Part shown: positions 1-7,856 of the stretch, piece after piece | Position numbering within the stretch: the stretch's first letter is position 1 | Layout: the number at the start of each line of letters is the position of its first letter | Assembly: GCA_963933885.1 (NCBI GenBank) | Contig: CAWVWF010000105.1 | Location: 1-11,797 of the forward strand | From: CAWVWF01 sp963933885 | GTDB taxonomy: Bacteria; Bacteroidota; Bacteroidia; Flavobacteriales_C; GCA-002722245 | Direction: 5' to 3' | Length of the DNA: 11,797 bases | Notes under the pieces: generated by a model | What the model saw: the letters and a program-made list of their open reading frames with translations, nothing else | The model's database searches: none | What the model was told of the DNA's origin: nothing | Translations under genes and position numbers: made by a program

Positions 1-1608
1 GATATTGGAAAAGTAACTTTATCTCCTGTATTCCATGTTAATGGTGATGATGCTGAAGCTTTAGCACACACAATTAATTTAGCAATGGAATACCGTCAGA
101 AATACGGTAAAGATGTATTTATCGATTTATTATGTTACCGTAAGCACGGTCATAATGAAGGTGATGAACCAAGATATACACAACCATTATTATATAAAGC
201 AATTGCTAATCATCCAGACCCTCGTAAGATTTATGTAGATAAATTGATGCAAGAAGGTGTATTGGAGCAGCAAATGGCTAAATCAATGGAACAGGAATTC
301 CAAGACGAATTACAGGCTAGGATTCTTGAATCAAAAGAAATTACTAAATCTACTGTTACTTCTTTCCTTGAAGAATATTGGAAAGATTACCGTTACGGTA
401 CAGCTAAAGATTTTGAAGTATCTCCATCTACAGGTGTTGCTAAAAACAAATTAGATAAAATTGCTAAGGCAATTTATACTGAACCTAAAGATTTTAAATT
501 CATTAAGAAAATTTCTAAGGAATTTAAAAAGCGTGAAACAATGTATACTGAATCCGACAAGTTGGATTGGGGAACTGCAGAGTTACTAGCGTATGGTTCA
601 ATGATAATGGACGGAAATACAATACGTTTCACAGGACAAGATGTTCAACGTGGAACTTTCTCTCACCGTCATGCTGTTCTAAAAACAGAAGACAATGAGA
701 CGAAGTATATTCCTTTAAATAACATCGACGCGGATCAACCTGGTAAAATTTGGATTTACAACTCTTTACTTTCTGAGTATGCAGTTTTAGGTTACGAATA
801 TGGTTACTCTTTAACTAACCCGAATTCATTAACGATTTGGGAAGCTCAGTTTGGTGATTTTAATAACGGTGCTCAAATCATGATTGACCAGTTTATCGCT
901 CCAGGAGAGGATAAGTGGAAAACTCAATCAGGTTTAGTAATGTTATTACCTCATGGTTACGAAGGAATGGGTGCTGAACACTCAAGTGCAAGATTAGAGC
1001 GCTTCTTACAGCTTTGTGCTGGATTAAATATGCAAATCGTAAACTGTACAACTCCTGCTAACTTCTTCCATGTAATGAGAAGACAGATGTCTAGAGATTT
1101 CCGTAAGCCGTTAATCGTGTTTACTCCAAAGAAATTATTAAGATATCCTTCATGTGTTTCTTCTGTTGCTGATTTAACTACAGGTTCTTTCCAAGAAGTA
1201 TTGGATGATCCAGAAGCTAAAGCTGCTAAGGTTGATAAGGTAATGTTTATGTCGGGAAAGATGTATTACGAGATCCTTGATCAGCAGAAAAAATATGGTA
1301 CTTACGATAACATTGCTTTAGTAAGATTAGAGCAAATGAATCCAGTACCTGTTAAGCAAATTAAAGAGGTATTAAAGAAATACAACAAAGCAACTGATTA
1401 TTTCTGGGTTCAAGAAGAGCCAGAAAATATGGGAGCTTGGAGTTTCATGGCTAGAAAATTCCCTGATGTTAAATTAAACTACATCGGAAGAAAGGAATCT
1501 TCAGCACCTGCTGCTGGTTCATTCAAGCGTCATGAAAAAAGAATTAATAAAGTATATGATGCAGTTTTCGCTCAAGCTAACATAGTGAAAGCAGGAACTG
1601 AAGCATAA
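1..1608 (+). CDS. sucA: 2-oxoglutarate dehydrogenase E1 component (3' part; 5' end outside window)
   Basis: This is the C-terminal 535 residues of the thiamine-diphosphate E1 subunit. E1 decarboxylates 2-oxoglutarate and passes the succinyl group to the lipoyl arm of E2 in the TCA cycle. The reading frame is open from base 1; the first ATG at 85 is internal. Family motifs run in order, numbering from base 1: HVNGDDAEA (12-20) and RKHGHNEGDEP (47-57) of the cofactor and Mg region; FTGQDVQRGTFSHRHAV (210-226) of the transketolase-like pyrimidine-binding domain; LPHGYEGMGAEHSSAR (316-331); and VQEEPENMGAW near the C-terminus. The family is usually about 900-950 residues, so roughly the first 400 are missing on the left. 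The sucB gene follows 37 bases after the stop with no terminator between, so the two are probably cotranscribed. The motifs separate it clearly from pyruvate dehydrogenase E1. Confidence 0.97.
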   Translation, partial: DIGKVTLSPVFHVNGDDAEALAHTINLAMEYRQKYGKDVFIDLLCYRKHGHNEGDEPRYTQPLLYKAIANHPDPRKIYVDKLMQEGVLEQQMAKSMEQEFQDELQARILESKEITKSTVTSFLEEYWKDYRYGTAKDFEVSPSTGVAKNKLDKIAKAIYTEPKDFKFIKKISKEFKKRETMYTESDKLDWGTAELLAYGSMIMDGNTIRFTGQDVQRGTFSHRHAVLKTEDNETKYIPLNNIDADQPGKIWIYNSLLSEYAVLGYEYGYSLTNPNSLTIWEAQFGDFNNGAQIMIDQFIAPGEDKWKTQSGLVMLLPHGYEGMGAEHSSARLERFLQLCAGLNMQIVNCTTPANFFHVMRRQMSRDFRKPLIVFTPKKLLRYPSCVSSVADLTTGSFQEVLDDPEAKAAKVDKVMFMSGKMYYEILDQQKKYGTYDNIALVRLEQMNPVPVKQIKEVLKKYNKATDYFWVQEEPENMGAWSFMARKFPDVKLNYIGRKESSAPAAGSFKRHEKRINKVYDAVFAQANIVKAGTEA

Positions 1609-1645
1609 TTAATAGTATTGTTGAACAATTTGAAATTTATATAAA

Positions 1646-3229
1646 ATGTCAATCGTAGAAATTAAAGTACCTAGTCCGGGAGAATCAATAACTGAAGTTG
1701 AAATTGCAACTTGGTTAAAAGCGAACGGAGATTACGTTGAATTAGATGAAGATATTTGTGAAGTTGATTCTGACAAAGCCACTCTTGGTTTACCATCAGA
1801 AGCTGCTGGAACAATTGAAATCTTAGTTGAAGAAGGTGAAACTGTTCAAGTTGGTGACGTAGTTGCTAAAATTGATACAAGTGCTGTTGCTCCTGCATCA
1901 AGTACTTCTGAAGCTGCACCGGTTACTGAAGCTGCTGCTCCAGTTGCAGATGTTGTTGTTGAAGGAAACGGATTACCTACTCCAAACGGAGGAAGTGCTC
2001 CAGTTATAGAAATTAAAGTGCCTAGTCCAGGTGAATCGATTACTGAAGTTGAAATTGCAACTTGGTTAAAAGAGGACGGTGACTATGTTGCACTAGATGA
2101 AGATATTTGTGAAGTAGACTCTGATAAAGCTACTTTAGGTTTACCATCTGAAGCTGCTGGTGTTATTACTAGATTGGTTGAAGAAGGTGAAACTGTTCAA
2201 GTTGGTGAAATCGTTGCTAAGATTGACCCTAACTATACTGCTCCAGTTCAAGCTGTAGCTAAAGCTGCTGCTCCGGTTGCTGCAAAAGTAGAAGCTCCAA
2301 AGGCTGCTGCTCCTGCAAAAACGAGTCATGCAACTGGTCACGGTGGTCCTGCTGCTGCGAAAGTAGCAAGAGAAGCTGGTGTTGACTTATCTAAAGTAAG
2401 TGGTTCTGGTAAAGATGGTAGAGTTTTACAATCTGACGTTATAGATTATATCGCTGCTGGAATCAATGCAGAAGATATTGCTCAAGGTTGGGGTGGAACT
2501 CGTGATGAGTCTACTAAGAAAATGAAAGCGCTTCGTCGTAAAATTGCTGAGCGTTTAGTTAAGGTTAAACAAGAAACGGCTATGTTGACTACTTTTAACG
2601 AAGTAGACATGAAGCCTATCATGGATATCCGTAAGAAATATAAAGAACGTTTCAAAGAACATCATGGAGTTGGAGTTGGATTTATGTCTTTCTTCACGAA
2701 AGCTGTTACTGAAGCTTTACGTCAGTTCCCTGATGTAAACTCAATGATCGATGACAATCACATCGTAAGTTTTGATTATGCTGATATCGCAATCGCAGTA
2801 TCTTCTCCAAAAGGTTTAATGGTTCCTGTAGTTAAAAATGCAGAAACAATGAGCTTAGCGGAAATTGAAGCAGAAATCAGAAGATTAGCTTTAAAAGCTA
2901 GAGATGGAAAATTAACAATTCCAGAAATGACTGGTGGAACATTTACAATCACTAACGGTGGTGTATTTGGATCTATGTTATCTACACCAATCATCAACCC
3001 TCCACAATCTGCTATTTTAGGAATGCACAACATCGTTGAGCGTCCAGTAGCAATTAATGGAGAGGTTGTTATCCGTCCAATTATGTATGTTGCGTTATCT
3101 TATGATCACAGAATAATTGATGGTAAGGATTCTGTTGGTTTCTTAAAAACTGTAAAAGAATACTTAGAAAACCCAGTAAGCTTAATGTTTGGAGGTAAAA
3201 CACCAGAAGAAGTTTTACTAGGATTATAA
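1646..3229 (+). CDS. sucB: Dihydrolipoyllysine succinyltransferase (oxoglutarate dehydrogenase E2) with two lipoyl domains
   Basis: This is the core E2 of the 2-oxoglutarate dehydrogenase complex, transferring succinyl groups from lipoyl-lysine to CoA. The 527 residues contain lipoyl domain 1 (about 2-77, lipoylated Lys44 in EVDSDKATL), an Ala/Pro/Val-rich linker, lipoyl domain 2 (about 119-194, Lys161 in the same motif), a second linker, a peripheral subunit-binding domain (about 233-269, ending near GKDGRVLQSDV), and the acyltransferase domain (about 295-527) with the catalytic DHRIIDG motif (His488, Asp492). The ATG at 1646 begins directly with the lipoyl fold, which fits the family. E. 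coli SucB has about 405 residues and one lipoyl domain; the extra length here is the second one. The two lipoyl segments are also very alike at the DNA level, 351 bases apart, suggesting an internal duplication kept similar. The terminator at 3251 ends the unit. Oxoglutarate specificity rests mainly on the adjacent sucA. Confidence 0.96.
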   Translation: MSIVEIKVPSPGESITEVEIATWLKANGDYVELDEDICEVDSDKATLGLPSEAAGTIEILVEEGETVQVGDVVAKIDTSAVAPASSTSEAAPVTEAAAPVADVVVEGNGLPTPNGGSAPVIEIKVPSPGESITEVEIATWLKEDGDYVALDEDICEVDSDKATLGLPSEAAGVITRLVEEGETVQVGEIVAKIDPNYTAPVQAVAKAAAPVAAKVEAPKAAAPAKTSHATGHGGPAAAKVAREAGVDLSKVSGSGKDGRVLQSDVIDYIAAGINAEDIAQGWGGTRDESTKKMKALRRKIAERLVKVKQETAMLTTFNEVDMKPIMDIRKKYKERFKEHHGVGVGFMSFFTKAVTEALRQFPDVNSMIDDNHIVSFDYADIAIAVSSPKGLMVPVVKNAETMSLAEIEAEIRRLALKARDGKLTIPEMTGGTFTITNGGVFGSMLSTPIINPPQSAILGMHNIVERPVAINGEVVIRPIMYVALSYDHRIIDGKDSVGFLKTVKEYLENPVSLMFGGKTPEEVLLGL

Positions 3230-3250
3230 GATCAATCTTATTGAAATTGA

Positions 3251-3279
3251 AAGCCAGCTCTTAAGCTGGCTTTTTTTTT
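3251..3279 (+). terminator. Rho-independent terminator of sucAB
   Basis: A 9-bp perfect stem (AAGCCAGCT / AGCTGGCTT) with a 4-base CTTA loop is followed by nine T residues. It starts 21 bases after the sucB stop. The stem and T tract are typical of an intrinsic terminator. There is no opposing gene nearby, so it serves the plus strand. Confidence 0.93.
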
Positions 3280-3435
3280 GTCTGCTTGAATCACCATTCC
3301 CTAAATCTATTAGGTAACTAAATCGATTTAATTACGTTACCTTATTAACCCAATCACCATAAATCTTGTTAATAAGATTTACATTTACGACCAAATAAAC
3401 CATATTAAAATACCACATTTGTAAACTGGTTTAAA

Positions 3436-3463
3436 TTGATGTGAACTATATTTTGTAGTTTTG
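3436..3463 (+). promoter_or_regulatory. Putative Bacteroidota promoter for the mltD-DUF4837 unit
   Basis: TTG at 3436-3438 and TAGTTTTG at 3456-3463 match the Bacteroidota -33 (TTG) and -7 (TAnnTTTG) elements with a 17-base spacer. Transcription would start a few bases before the ATG at 3477, implying a very short leader. The rest of the stretch after the sucB terminator (about 3280-3435) is AT-rich with no gene that I can see. The match is short, so this is a candidate only. Confidence 0.45.
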
Positions 3464-3476
3464 TGATTAAGAAAAT

Positions 3477-4955
3477 ATGAAGAATTGGGTAAAATTATAT
3501 CTATTGTTATTTTTTGTGCAAACAATTGCACAAGCGCAAAGCAATATATCTAAAGCTCAACAAGACTCTATAGACGTTGTACAATTTGAATTAGATGACC
3601 CATTTATAGCTGCATTAGATAGTTTACATGTTGAATCAATCTTTAGAGCATCTACTTTTACGGATGATCTTTCAATCTTAAATATTCACAATTACACTTT
3701 AGATTCTATACCAGTTTGGTCAGATTCTATTATCATAAAGCGTTTACAAGCTTTAGATAATGCATCTCCTTTCAATCTGGATTACAACCAACATACAGCA
3801 AGATTAATAAATTCATATAGCACTCGCCGTAGATTAACATTATCTAGAGTGTTAGGATTATCAGAATTATACTTTCCGATTTTTGAAGAAGAATTAGAAA
3901 AGAATGACCTTCCAATGGAGTTAAAGTATTTGCCAATCGTTGAGTCTGCGTTAAACAACACTGTAAGATCAAGTGCTGGTGCAGTTGGACTTTGGCAATT
4001 TATGTATCGTACTGGAAAATATCTTGGTTTGGAGATCAACTCTTATGTTGATGAAAGAAGAGATCCAATTAAATCAACTAAAACTGCAGTTAAATATTTA
4101 ACTTATCTACATGGGTTATATGATGATTGGCATCTTGCGCTTGCGGCTTATAATGCTGGACCAGGAAATGTTAACAAAGCCATTAGAAGATCTGGAGGAA
4201 GTAAGAACTTCTGGGTAATTCAAGAATTCCTACCAAGAGAAACAAGAAATTACGTTCCATCTTTTATTGCGGTTAACTATTTAATGAACCATGCTTCTGA
4301 TCACAACTTATACCCTATAAAACCTAAGTTTACTATCAGACATGTTGATACGGTTCAAGTTTCACAACAAGTAACATTTGCTCAGATTTCGGAAGTACTA
4401 TGTATGGATTACGATGATATAGTTTTCTTAAATCCTCAATACAAACAAGGCTTCATTCCTAAATCTAAAAATTCTATTAAGTTTTCCTTAACGTTACCAG
4501 TCAATGTAATTGGTGACTTTATCAATAATGAACAAAGCATTTACGATTACAAGTTAAAAAAGGAAGAAAAAAGGAATGTTGATGTATATGCTAGGACTGC
4601 CTCTTCAATACACCAAGTAAGAAAGGGTGAAAGTTTAGGTATTATCGCAGAACGTTACAGAGTTAAAACTTCGGATTTAAGAAGATGGAACAACTTGAAT
4701 AGAAGGAAATTTATTTATCCTGGACAGAAATTAAAAGTGCATTCTAAGGTAGCACCTAAACGAAAGAAACAAAACAAGAAAAAGGAAATCAATTATAATG
4801 GTTACTTATATTATACGATTAGAAACGGAGACACGTTATGGGACATAGCCAAGTTATATAAAGGCATATCCGCAAAAGACATTATGAAATTGAATAGATT
4901 TTCAAGTAAGAAAGTATTGCGGGTAGGTATGAAAATTAAAATAAAATCTACTTAA
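3477..4955 (+). CDS. mltD: Membrane-bound lytic murein transglycosylase D-like protein with two LysM domains
   Basis: Lytic transglycosylases cleave the MurNAc-GlcNAc bond of peptidoglycan, leaving 1,6-anhydro ends, and act in the periplasm during wall growth and turnover. This 492-residue protein has an N-terminal signal peptide (about 1-20, hydrophobic LYLLLFFV then AQAQ). No lipobox is visible, so it may be soluble periplasmic rather than a lipoprotein like E. coli MltD. The SLT domain (about 140-260) shows the family-1 motifs: catalytic Glu156 in YLPIVESAL, then SSAGAVGLWQFM (165-176), and AAYNAGPGNV (223-232). Two LysM peptidoglycan-binding modules follow at about 378-421 and 445-490, separated by a basic Lys-rich linker. 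The ATG at 3477 is chosen because it gives a good signal peptide directly downstream of the candidate promoter. A DUF4837 lipoprotein gene follows 14 bases after the stop, so the two are likely one operon. Confidence 0.92.
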   Translation: MKNWVKLYLLLFFVQTIAQAQSNISKAQQDSIDVVQFELDDPFIAALDSLHVESIFRASTFTDDLSILNIHNYTLDSIPVWSDSIIIKRLQALDNASPFNLDYNQHTARLINSYSTRRRLTLSRVLGLSELYFPIFEEELEKNDLPMELKYLPIVESALNNTVRSSAGAVGLWQFMYRTGKYLGLEINSYVDERRDPIKSTKTAVKYLTYLHGLYDDWHLALAAYNAGPGNVNKAIRRSGGSKNFWVIQEFLPRETRNYVPSFIAVNYLMNHASDHNLYPIKPKFTIRHVDTVQVSQQVTFAQISEVLCMDYDDIVFLNPQYKQGFIPKSKNSIKFSLTLPVNVIGDFINNEQSIYDYKLKKEEKRNVDVYARTASSIHQVRKGESLGIIAERYRVKTSDLRRWNNLNRRKFIYPGQKLKVHSKVAPKRKKQNKKKEINYNGYLYYTIRNGDTLWDIAKLYKGISAKDIMKLNRFSSKKVLRVGMKIKIKST

Positions 4956-4969
4956 ACCCAATACATTCA

Positions 4970-6001
4970 ATGCGCTATTTTCTAAGTGTACTAATAATCT
5001 CAATTGTATTTTCTTGTAATGATTCTGGAGTTTCAGAGCAACGCACTTTACCAAATGCTATAGGTTCATTATCTAACATTCTTGTAATATCTAAAAAGGC
5101 AGATTGGGAACTCGGCTTAGAGGGTGCTGTAAGTACAACATTGTCTAAAGAAATAGAAGGACTTATTAAAGTTGAAAAAGAATTTGGACTTACACACATT
5201 AGTTCTAAAGGCTTTAATAATATGTTCAAAAAGCATCGCTCAATTTTCATGATAGCGATCTCTAAACGCGTTAAAAAAGCTAGTCTCGTTCAAAGAAATG
5301 ATGTTTATGCTAACGGACAGAAATATATTCAAGTAAAAGCACCATCAGTTGAAAGCGCAATTGCATTAATAGAAAAGAACAACAAAATTATCTTTAGGAC
5401 ATTTGATCAACATCGAAGAGTAACAATTCAAAAAACCGTTAATAAAAAGGGAAGTAAAAAAGTACGACAACGATTGAAGGATTACCATGCTGTTACTTTA
5501 AAAGTTCCTTCAGGATATAAGGTTGAAGTTGATACAACAGACTTTATATACTTCTACAAAAAAGGAATCAAGAATTGTGAATATGGAAAAATCTCAGACT
5601 GTGTATACCATACAGGATTCATGGTATACTCCTTCCCCTATTATTCTGAAAAGGTTTTCAATTCAAATTTCATGGCCAACAAGAGGGATTCACTAACAGA
5701 ACTATTCATAGAAGGTTCTTCAACCAAAGATTCTTTAAAAGCATTTATGCAAGTTGAAAGTCTTTTACCTATTTCTGCTAAAGCCATTACATTAAACAAA
5801 CGCTACAGCTATGAAATGAAAGGTTGGTGGAAAATGAAAAACGGTATAATGGGAGGTCCATTTGTAAACGTATCAATAATTGATCAAGAAAGAAACAGAG
5901 TTATTTGTGTTGATGGCTTTTGTTTCGCACCTAATTTTGATAAGCGCCAATTTGTAAAAGAGCTTGAAGCAATTTGTTTATCTGTTAAGGCAATTCAGTA
6001 A
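4970..6001 (+). CDS. DUF4837 family lipoprotein
   Basis: This is a predicted lipoprotein of 343 residues. The N-terminus is a short hydrophobic signal ending in VFSC, so Cys16 would be lipidated. The rest resembles the DUF4837 family of Bacteroidota: an early ILVISKKADWELGL segment, a FNNMFKKHRSIFMI segment near residues 86-99, and a C-terminal MGGPFVNVSIID followed by the VDGFCFAPNFDKRQF stretch ending in a conserved helix. No catalytic motif is evident and the function is unknown. It starts 14 bases after the mltD-like stop on the same strand with no terminator between, so cotranscription is likely and a role in envelope or peptidoglycan maintenance is a reasonable guess from context. Assignment to DUF4837 is from recalled family patterns, not a search. 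No clear terminator was found after the stop. Confidence 0.82.
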   Translation: MRYFLSVLIISIVFSCNDSGVSEQRTLPNAIGSLSNILVISKKADWELGLEGAVSTTLSKEIEGLIKVEKEFGLTHISSKGFNNMFKKHRSIFMIAISKRVKKASLVQRNDVYANGQKYIQVKAPSVESAIALIEKNNKIIFRTFDQHRRVTIQKTVNKKGSKKVRQRLKDYHAVTLKVPSGYKVEVDTTDFIYFYKKGIKNCEYGKISDCVYHTGFMVYSFPYYSEKVFNSNFMANKRDSLTELFIEGSSTKDSLKAFMQVESLLPISAKAITLNKRYSYEMKGWWKMKNGIMGGPFVNVSIIDQERNRVICVDGFCFAPNFDKRQFVKELEAICLSVKAIQ

Positions 6002-6050
6002 AGAAGGTCCTTTTAAGCTTACTCAGTAATTTATTCTTACATCAATCCCC

Positions 6051-6089
6051 TTGTTTACAGCCGTCAAAAACAGTCAATTTTGATCAAAA
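6051..6089 (+). promoter_or_regulatory. Candidate promoter and palindrome upstream of the expansin gene
   Basis: In the 228-base gap before the expansin gene, TTG at 6051-6053 is followed after 21 bases by CAATTTTG (6075-6082), one mismatch from the Bacteroidota -7 consensus TAnnTTTG. Overlapping it is a perfect 12-bp palindrome, TTTTGATCAAAA (6078-6089), which could be a regulator site over the promoter. This would leave a leader of about 140 bases. The remainder of 6090-6229 is AT-rich, with no convincing RBS or structure. It could well be chance in AT-rich DNA. Confidence 0.25.
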
Positions 6090-6229
6090 AAAGCAAACAC
6101 CTTTAATCCAAACTAAAACACTGTAAAAAAAGGAATTACACAACAATAAAGACGTATAAAATAAGACATATCTACAGTAATAAATTGGAGACTTAATAAT
6201 AGCTCGCTATATTAAATAAAAAACACTCC

Positions 6230-7540
6230 ATGAGAACTTACCTACCGAAGATTTCGAAACTAACCTTTACGACTTTGTTAATAATTTCATTTAGTTTTTT
6301 TAATGCTGCTCTTGCATGTGATTTCCCTGCTTTTGACGAAAATGCAGATAGAACATATACTGCAGGTGATATCGTTAGTAGAAATGGTAAAGATTACGTA
6401 GTTGTTATAGCTGGTTGGGCTAATGCTCATGGTTCTGATTGGGCATATGCTCCTGGAACTGGAGACTACTGGGGATCAGCTTGGAGTTTAGAAAGTGATC
6501 CTTGTACAGATACAGGAACTGGAACTGGAACTGGAACTGGAACTGGGACTGGAACTGGAACAGGAACTGGGACTGGGACTGGGACTGGGAACGGAACAGC
6601 TTGTATTGAAACTGTTGATGATGGTCTAGCTCAAGCAACTTATTATACGCTTTTAGAGTCTGGAGCAAGCACAGTTGTTAACTGTAGTTTTGATGCAGTA
6701 GCTGATATTAAAGGGACATTCTACGGAGCTTTAGAAACTGTAACCTTACATGGTTCTGGTGCTGCAAAATACTGTGGGATGTGTGTTGAAATGACAGGTC
6801 CTTTATCAACTGAGATCGTTCAAATTACGGATGAATGTCCTGATTGTCATGAGCATAACAGTGGTGATACTGATATAGATTTATCTACTCCAGCATTTAA
6901 TGCAATTGTAGGTCCTATTGGAATTGGTAGAGCAGATATTACTTGGAAGGAAGTTACTTGTCCTTGGACAACTCCATTACAAGTTATTGTTCAAGGGTCT
7001 AACCAATGGTACGTTAAAGTTATCATCGCAAACCACACAAACAGAATTGCAAGCGTTGAAGTTAAGCAAGCTGGATCTTGGTATGCTTTAACAAGAGGTA
7101 CTGATAATGGATGGGTTTCTACAGGAGTTACAACAAATGAAGTATTAAAATCTTTTAGAATCACTGATATTTATGGTGAGGAAATTATTGTTTCTGACAT
7201 TTCTTTTGCTGCTGATCCAGCAAACTCTAAAAACTTCGCTTCTGGAGCAGTTACTAACTTCCCAGCATGTGGAAATACTAATTCAACAGAATCAGTTAAT
7301 TCTTTAAAATATGTTTCGATTTTCCCTAACCCAGCTAATAACACTATTACATTAGAAGGTTTAGAAGACGTTGAAACTATCCAAATCATCAACTTAAACG
7401 GACAAGTTCTTCTTACTGAAGTATTAGGAGGAAGTGCTTCTGTTGGTTCAATTGATATTTCAAACTTAGCTTCAGGAATTTATGTTGCTAAAATGACTGG
7501 ATTAAACAATACTGGTACTGCTACTTTTATAAAGAAGTAA
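6230..7540 (+). CDS. Secreted expansin-like protein with carbohydrate-binding N-terminus and T9SS sorting domain
   Basis: Expansins loosen plant cell wall or cellulose networks without hydrolysis. The 436 residues read, in order: signal peptide (1-29, cleaved after ALA); a small domain (30-92) resembling chitin/cellulose-binding CBM5/12 modules (YTAGDIVSRNGKDYVV, then GW..., W71 and W81/W85); a Thr-Gly linker of 13 TG units (95-120); expansin D1, a double-psi beta-barrel (about 126-245) with QITDECPDC (Asp201) and DIDLSTPAF (Asp217), which appear to align with Asp71 and Asp82 of Bacillus subtilis EXLX1, plus GIGRADITWKEVTCP; expansin D2/CBM63 (about 248-327) with surface aromatics W260, Y261 and W284; and a T9SS type A sorting domain (about 360-436; FPNPANNTITLEG, then NLASGIYVAKM, ending IKK). 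The cysteine-rich D1 (Cys182, 185, 204, 207) suggests disulfides. The product should be exported by Sec and then the T9SS. It stands alone with its own terminator. Truncated relatives of its 3' end occur at 9724-10032, 10130-10507 and 11173-11214. Confidence 0.93.
   Translation: MRTYLPKISKLTFTTLLIISFSFFNAALACDFPAFDENADRTYTAGDIVSRNGKDYVVVIAGWANAHGSDWAYAPGTGDYWGSAWSLESDPCTDTGTGTGTGTGTGTGTGTGTGTGTGTGNGTACIETVDDGLAQATYYTLLESGASTVVNCSFDAVADIKGTFYGALETVTLHGSGAAKYCGMCVEMTGPLSTEIVQITDECPDCHEHNSGDTDIDLSTPAFNAIVGPIGIGRADITWKEVTCPWTTPLQVIVQGSNQWYVKVIIANHTNRIASVEVKQAGSWYALTRGTDNGWVSTGVTTNEVLKSFRITDIYGEEIIVSDISFAADPANSKNFASGAVTNFPACGNTNSTESVNSLKYVSIFPNPANNTITLEGLEDVETIQIINLNGQVLLTEVLGGSASVGSIDISNLASGIYVAKMTGLNNTGTATFIKK
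6512..6589 (+). repeat. Hexanucleotide minisatellite coding a Thr-Gly linker
   Basis: Thirteen in-frame 6-base units of the form ACW GGR, mostly ACT GGA and ACT GGG, encode residues 95-120 as (Thr-Gly)13 between the binding domain and expansin D1. The unit count is in frame, so gain or loss of units by slippage would change linker length without a frameshift. The GGA and GGG forms are clustered (three consecutive GGG units at the 3' end before AAC), consistent with recent unit duplication. Confidence 0.95.
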
Positions 7541-7560
7541 TCACACTTTAAAATATGAAG

Positions 7561-7593
7561 AAATCTGTTGCAATAATTGTAACAGATTTTTTT
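7561..7593 (+). terminator. Rho-independent terminator of the expansin gene
   Basis: A 13-bp stem (AAATCTGTTGCAA / TTGTAACAGATTT, one G-U pair) with a 3-base TAA loop is followed by a T run, starting 20 bases after the stop. It is homologous to hairpins at 10529 and 11235, in which two base pairs differ on both arms. Confidence 0.92.
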
Positions 7594-7625
7594 GTGTTTA
7601 ATAAATCAGTTTAAATATTACTACC

Positions 7626-7693
7626 GTACTTCTTGATTTGAATGAAATGGAAATCTAGAAGGTAAAAGTTCCGGTTTACAATTGTATTTAACT
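7626..7693 (+). repeat. Post-gene repeat, copy A
   Basis: This is the first of five copies of a roughly 68-bp noncoding sequence beginning GTACTTCTTGATTTG and ending near TATTTAAC. Here the right-hand hairpin seen in copies B and C has decayed (CCGGTTTACAATTG). The copy lies 32 bases after the expansin terminator. Other copies: 9494-9559 (inverted), 10611-10678, 10914-10981 and 11309-11376. Function unknown. Confidence 0.8.
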
Positions 7694-7856
7694 TCACCTT
7701 ATTAAGCTTAATTTATTAAATACTCTTCTCGCGCGTATGTTCCGAAGGACATGCGTATGTTTTTCTTTTAGAATCGCATCTTCAGATTCGTTATAACAAC
7801 AGAAGATTGAGTTTTTGTTTATTCTCTATTAAGAATCATTTAGCCCTCTTAAATTT
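7694..7856. other. Convergent intergenic stretch with no gene
   Basis: Between the expansin 3' region and the end of the minus-strand lipoprotein gene there is no open frame of note. It contains a short direct repeat, GCGTATGT, at 7733-7740 and 7753-7760 around CCGAAGGACA, and a weak hairpin ATTCT/AGAAT at 7822-7836. No clear terminator for the minus-strand gene was found. Confidence 0.5.

Noticed and set aside
2776..3033. Minus-strand ORF inside sucB
   Set aside because: It lies wholly within the acyltransferase domain of sucB and has no independent signal or family resemblance.
6420..6668. Minus-strand ORF rich in Gln and Phe repeats
   Set aside because: It is the complement of the Thr-Gly minisatellite and the surrounding expansin gene. 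Its repetitive sequence is a shadow of the hexamer repeat.
7733..7760. Direct repeat GCGTATGT as a mobile element end
   Set aside because: Only an 8-base repeat 20 bases apart, with no inverted ends or further copies in the window; chance is adequate.
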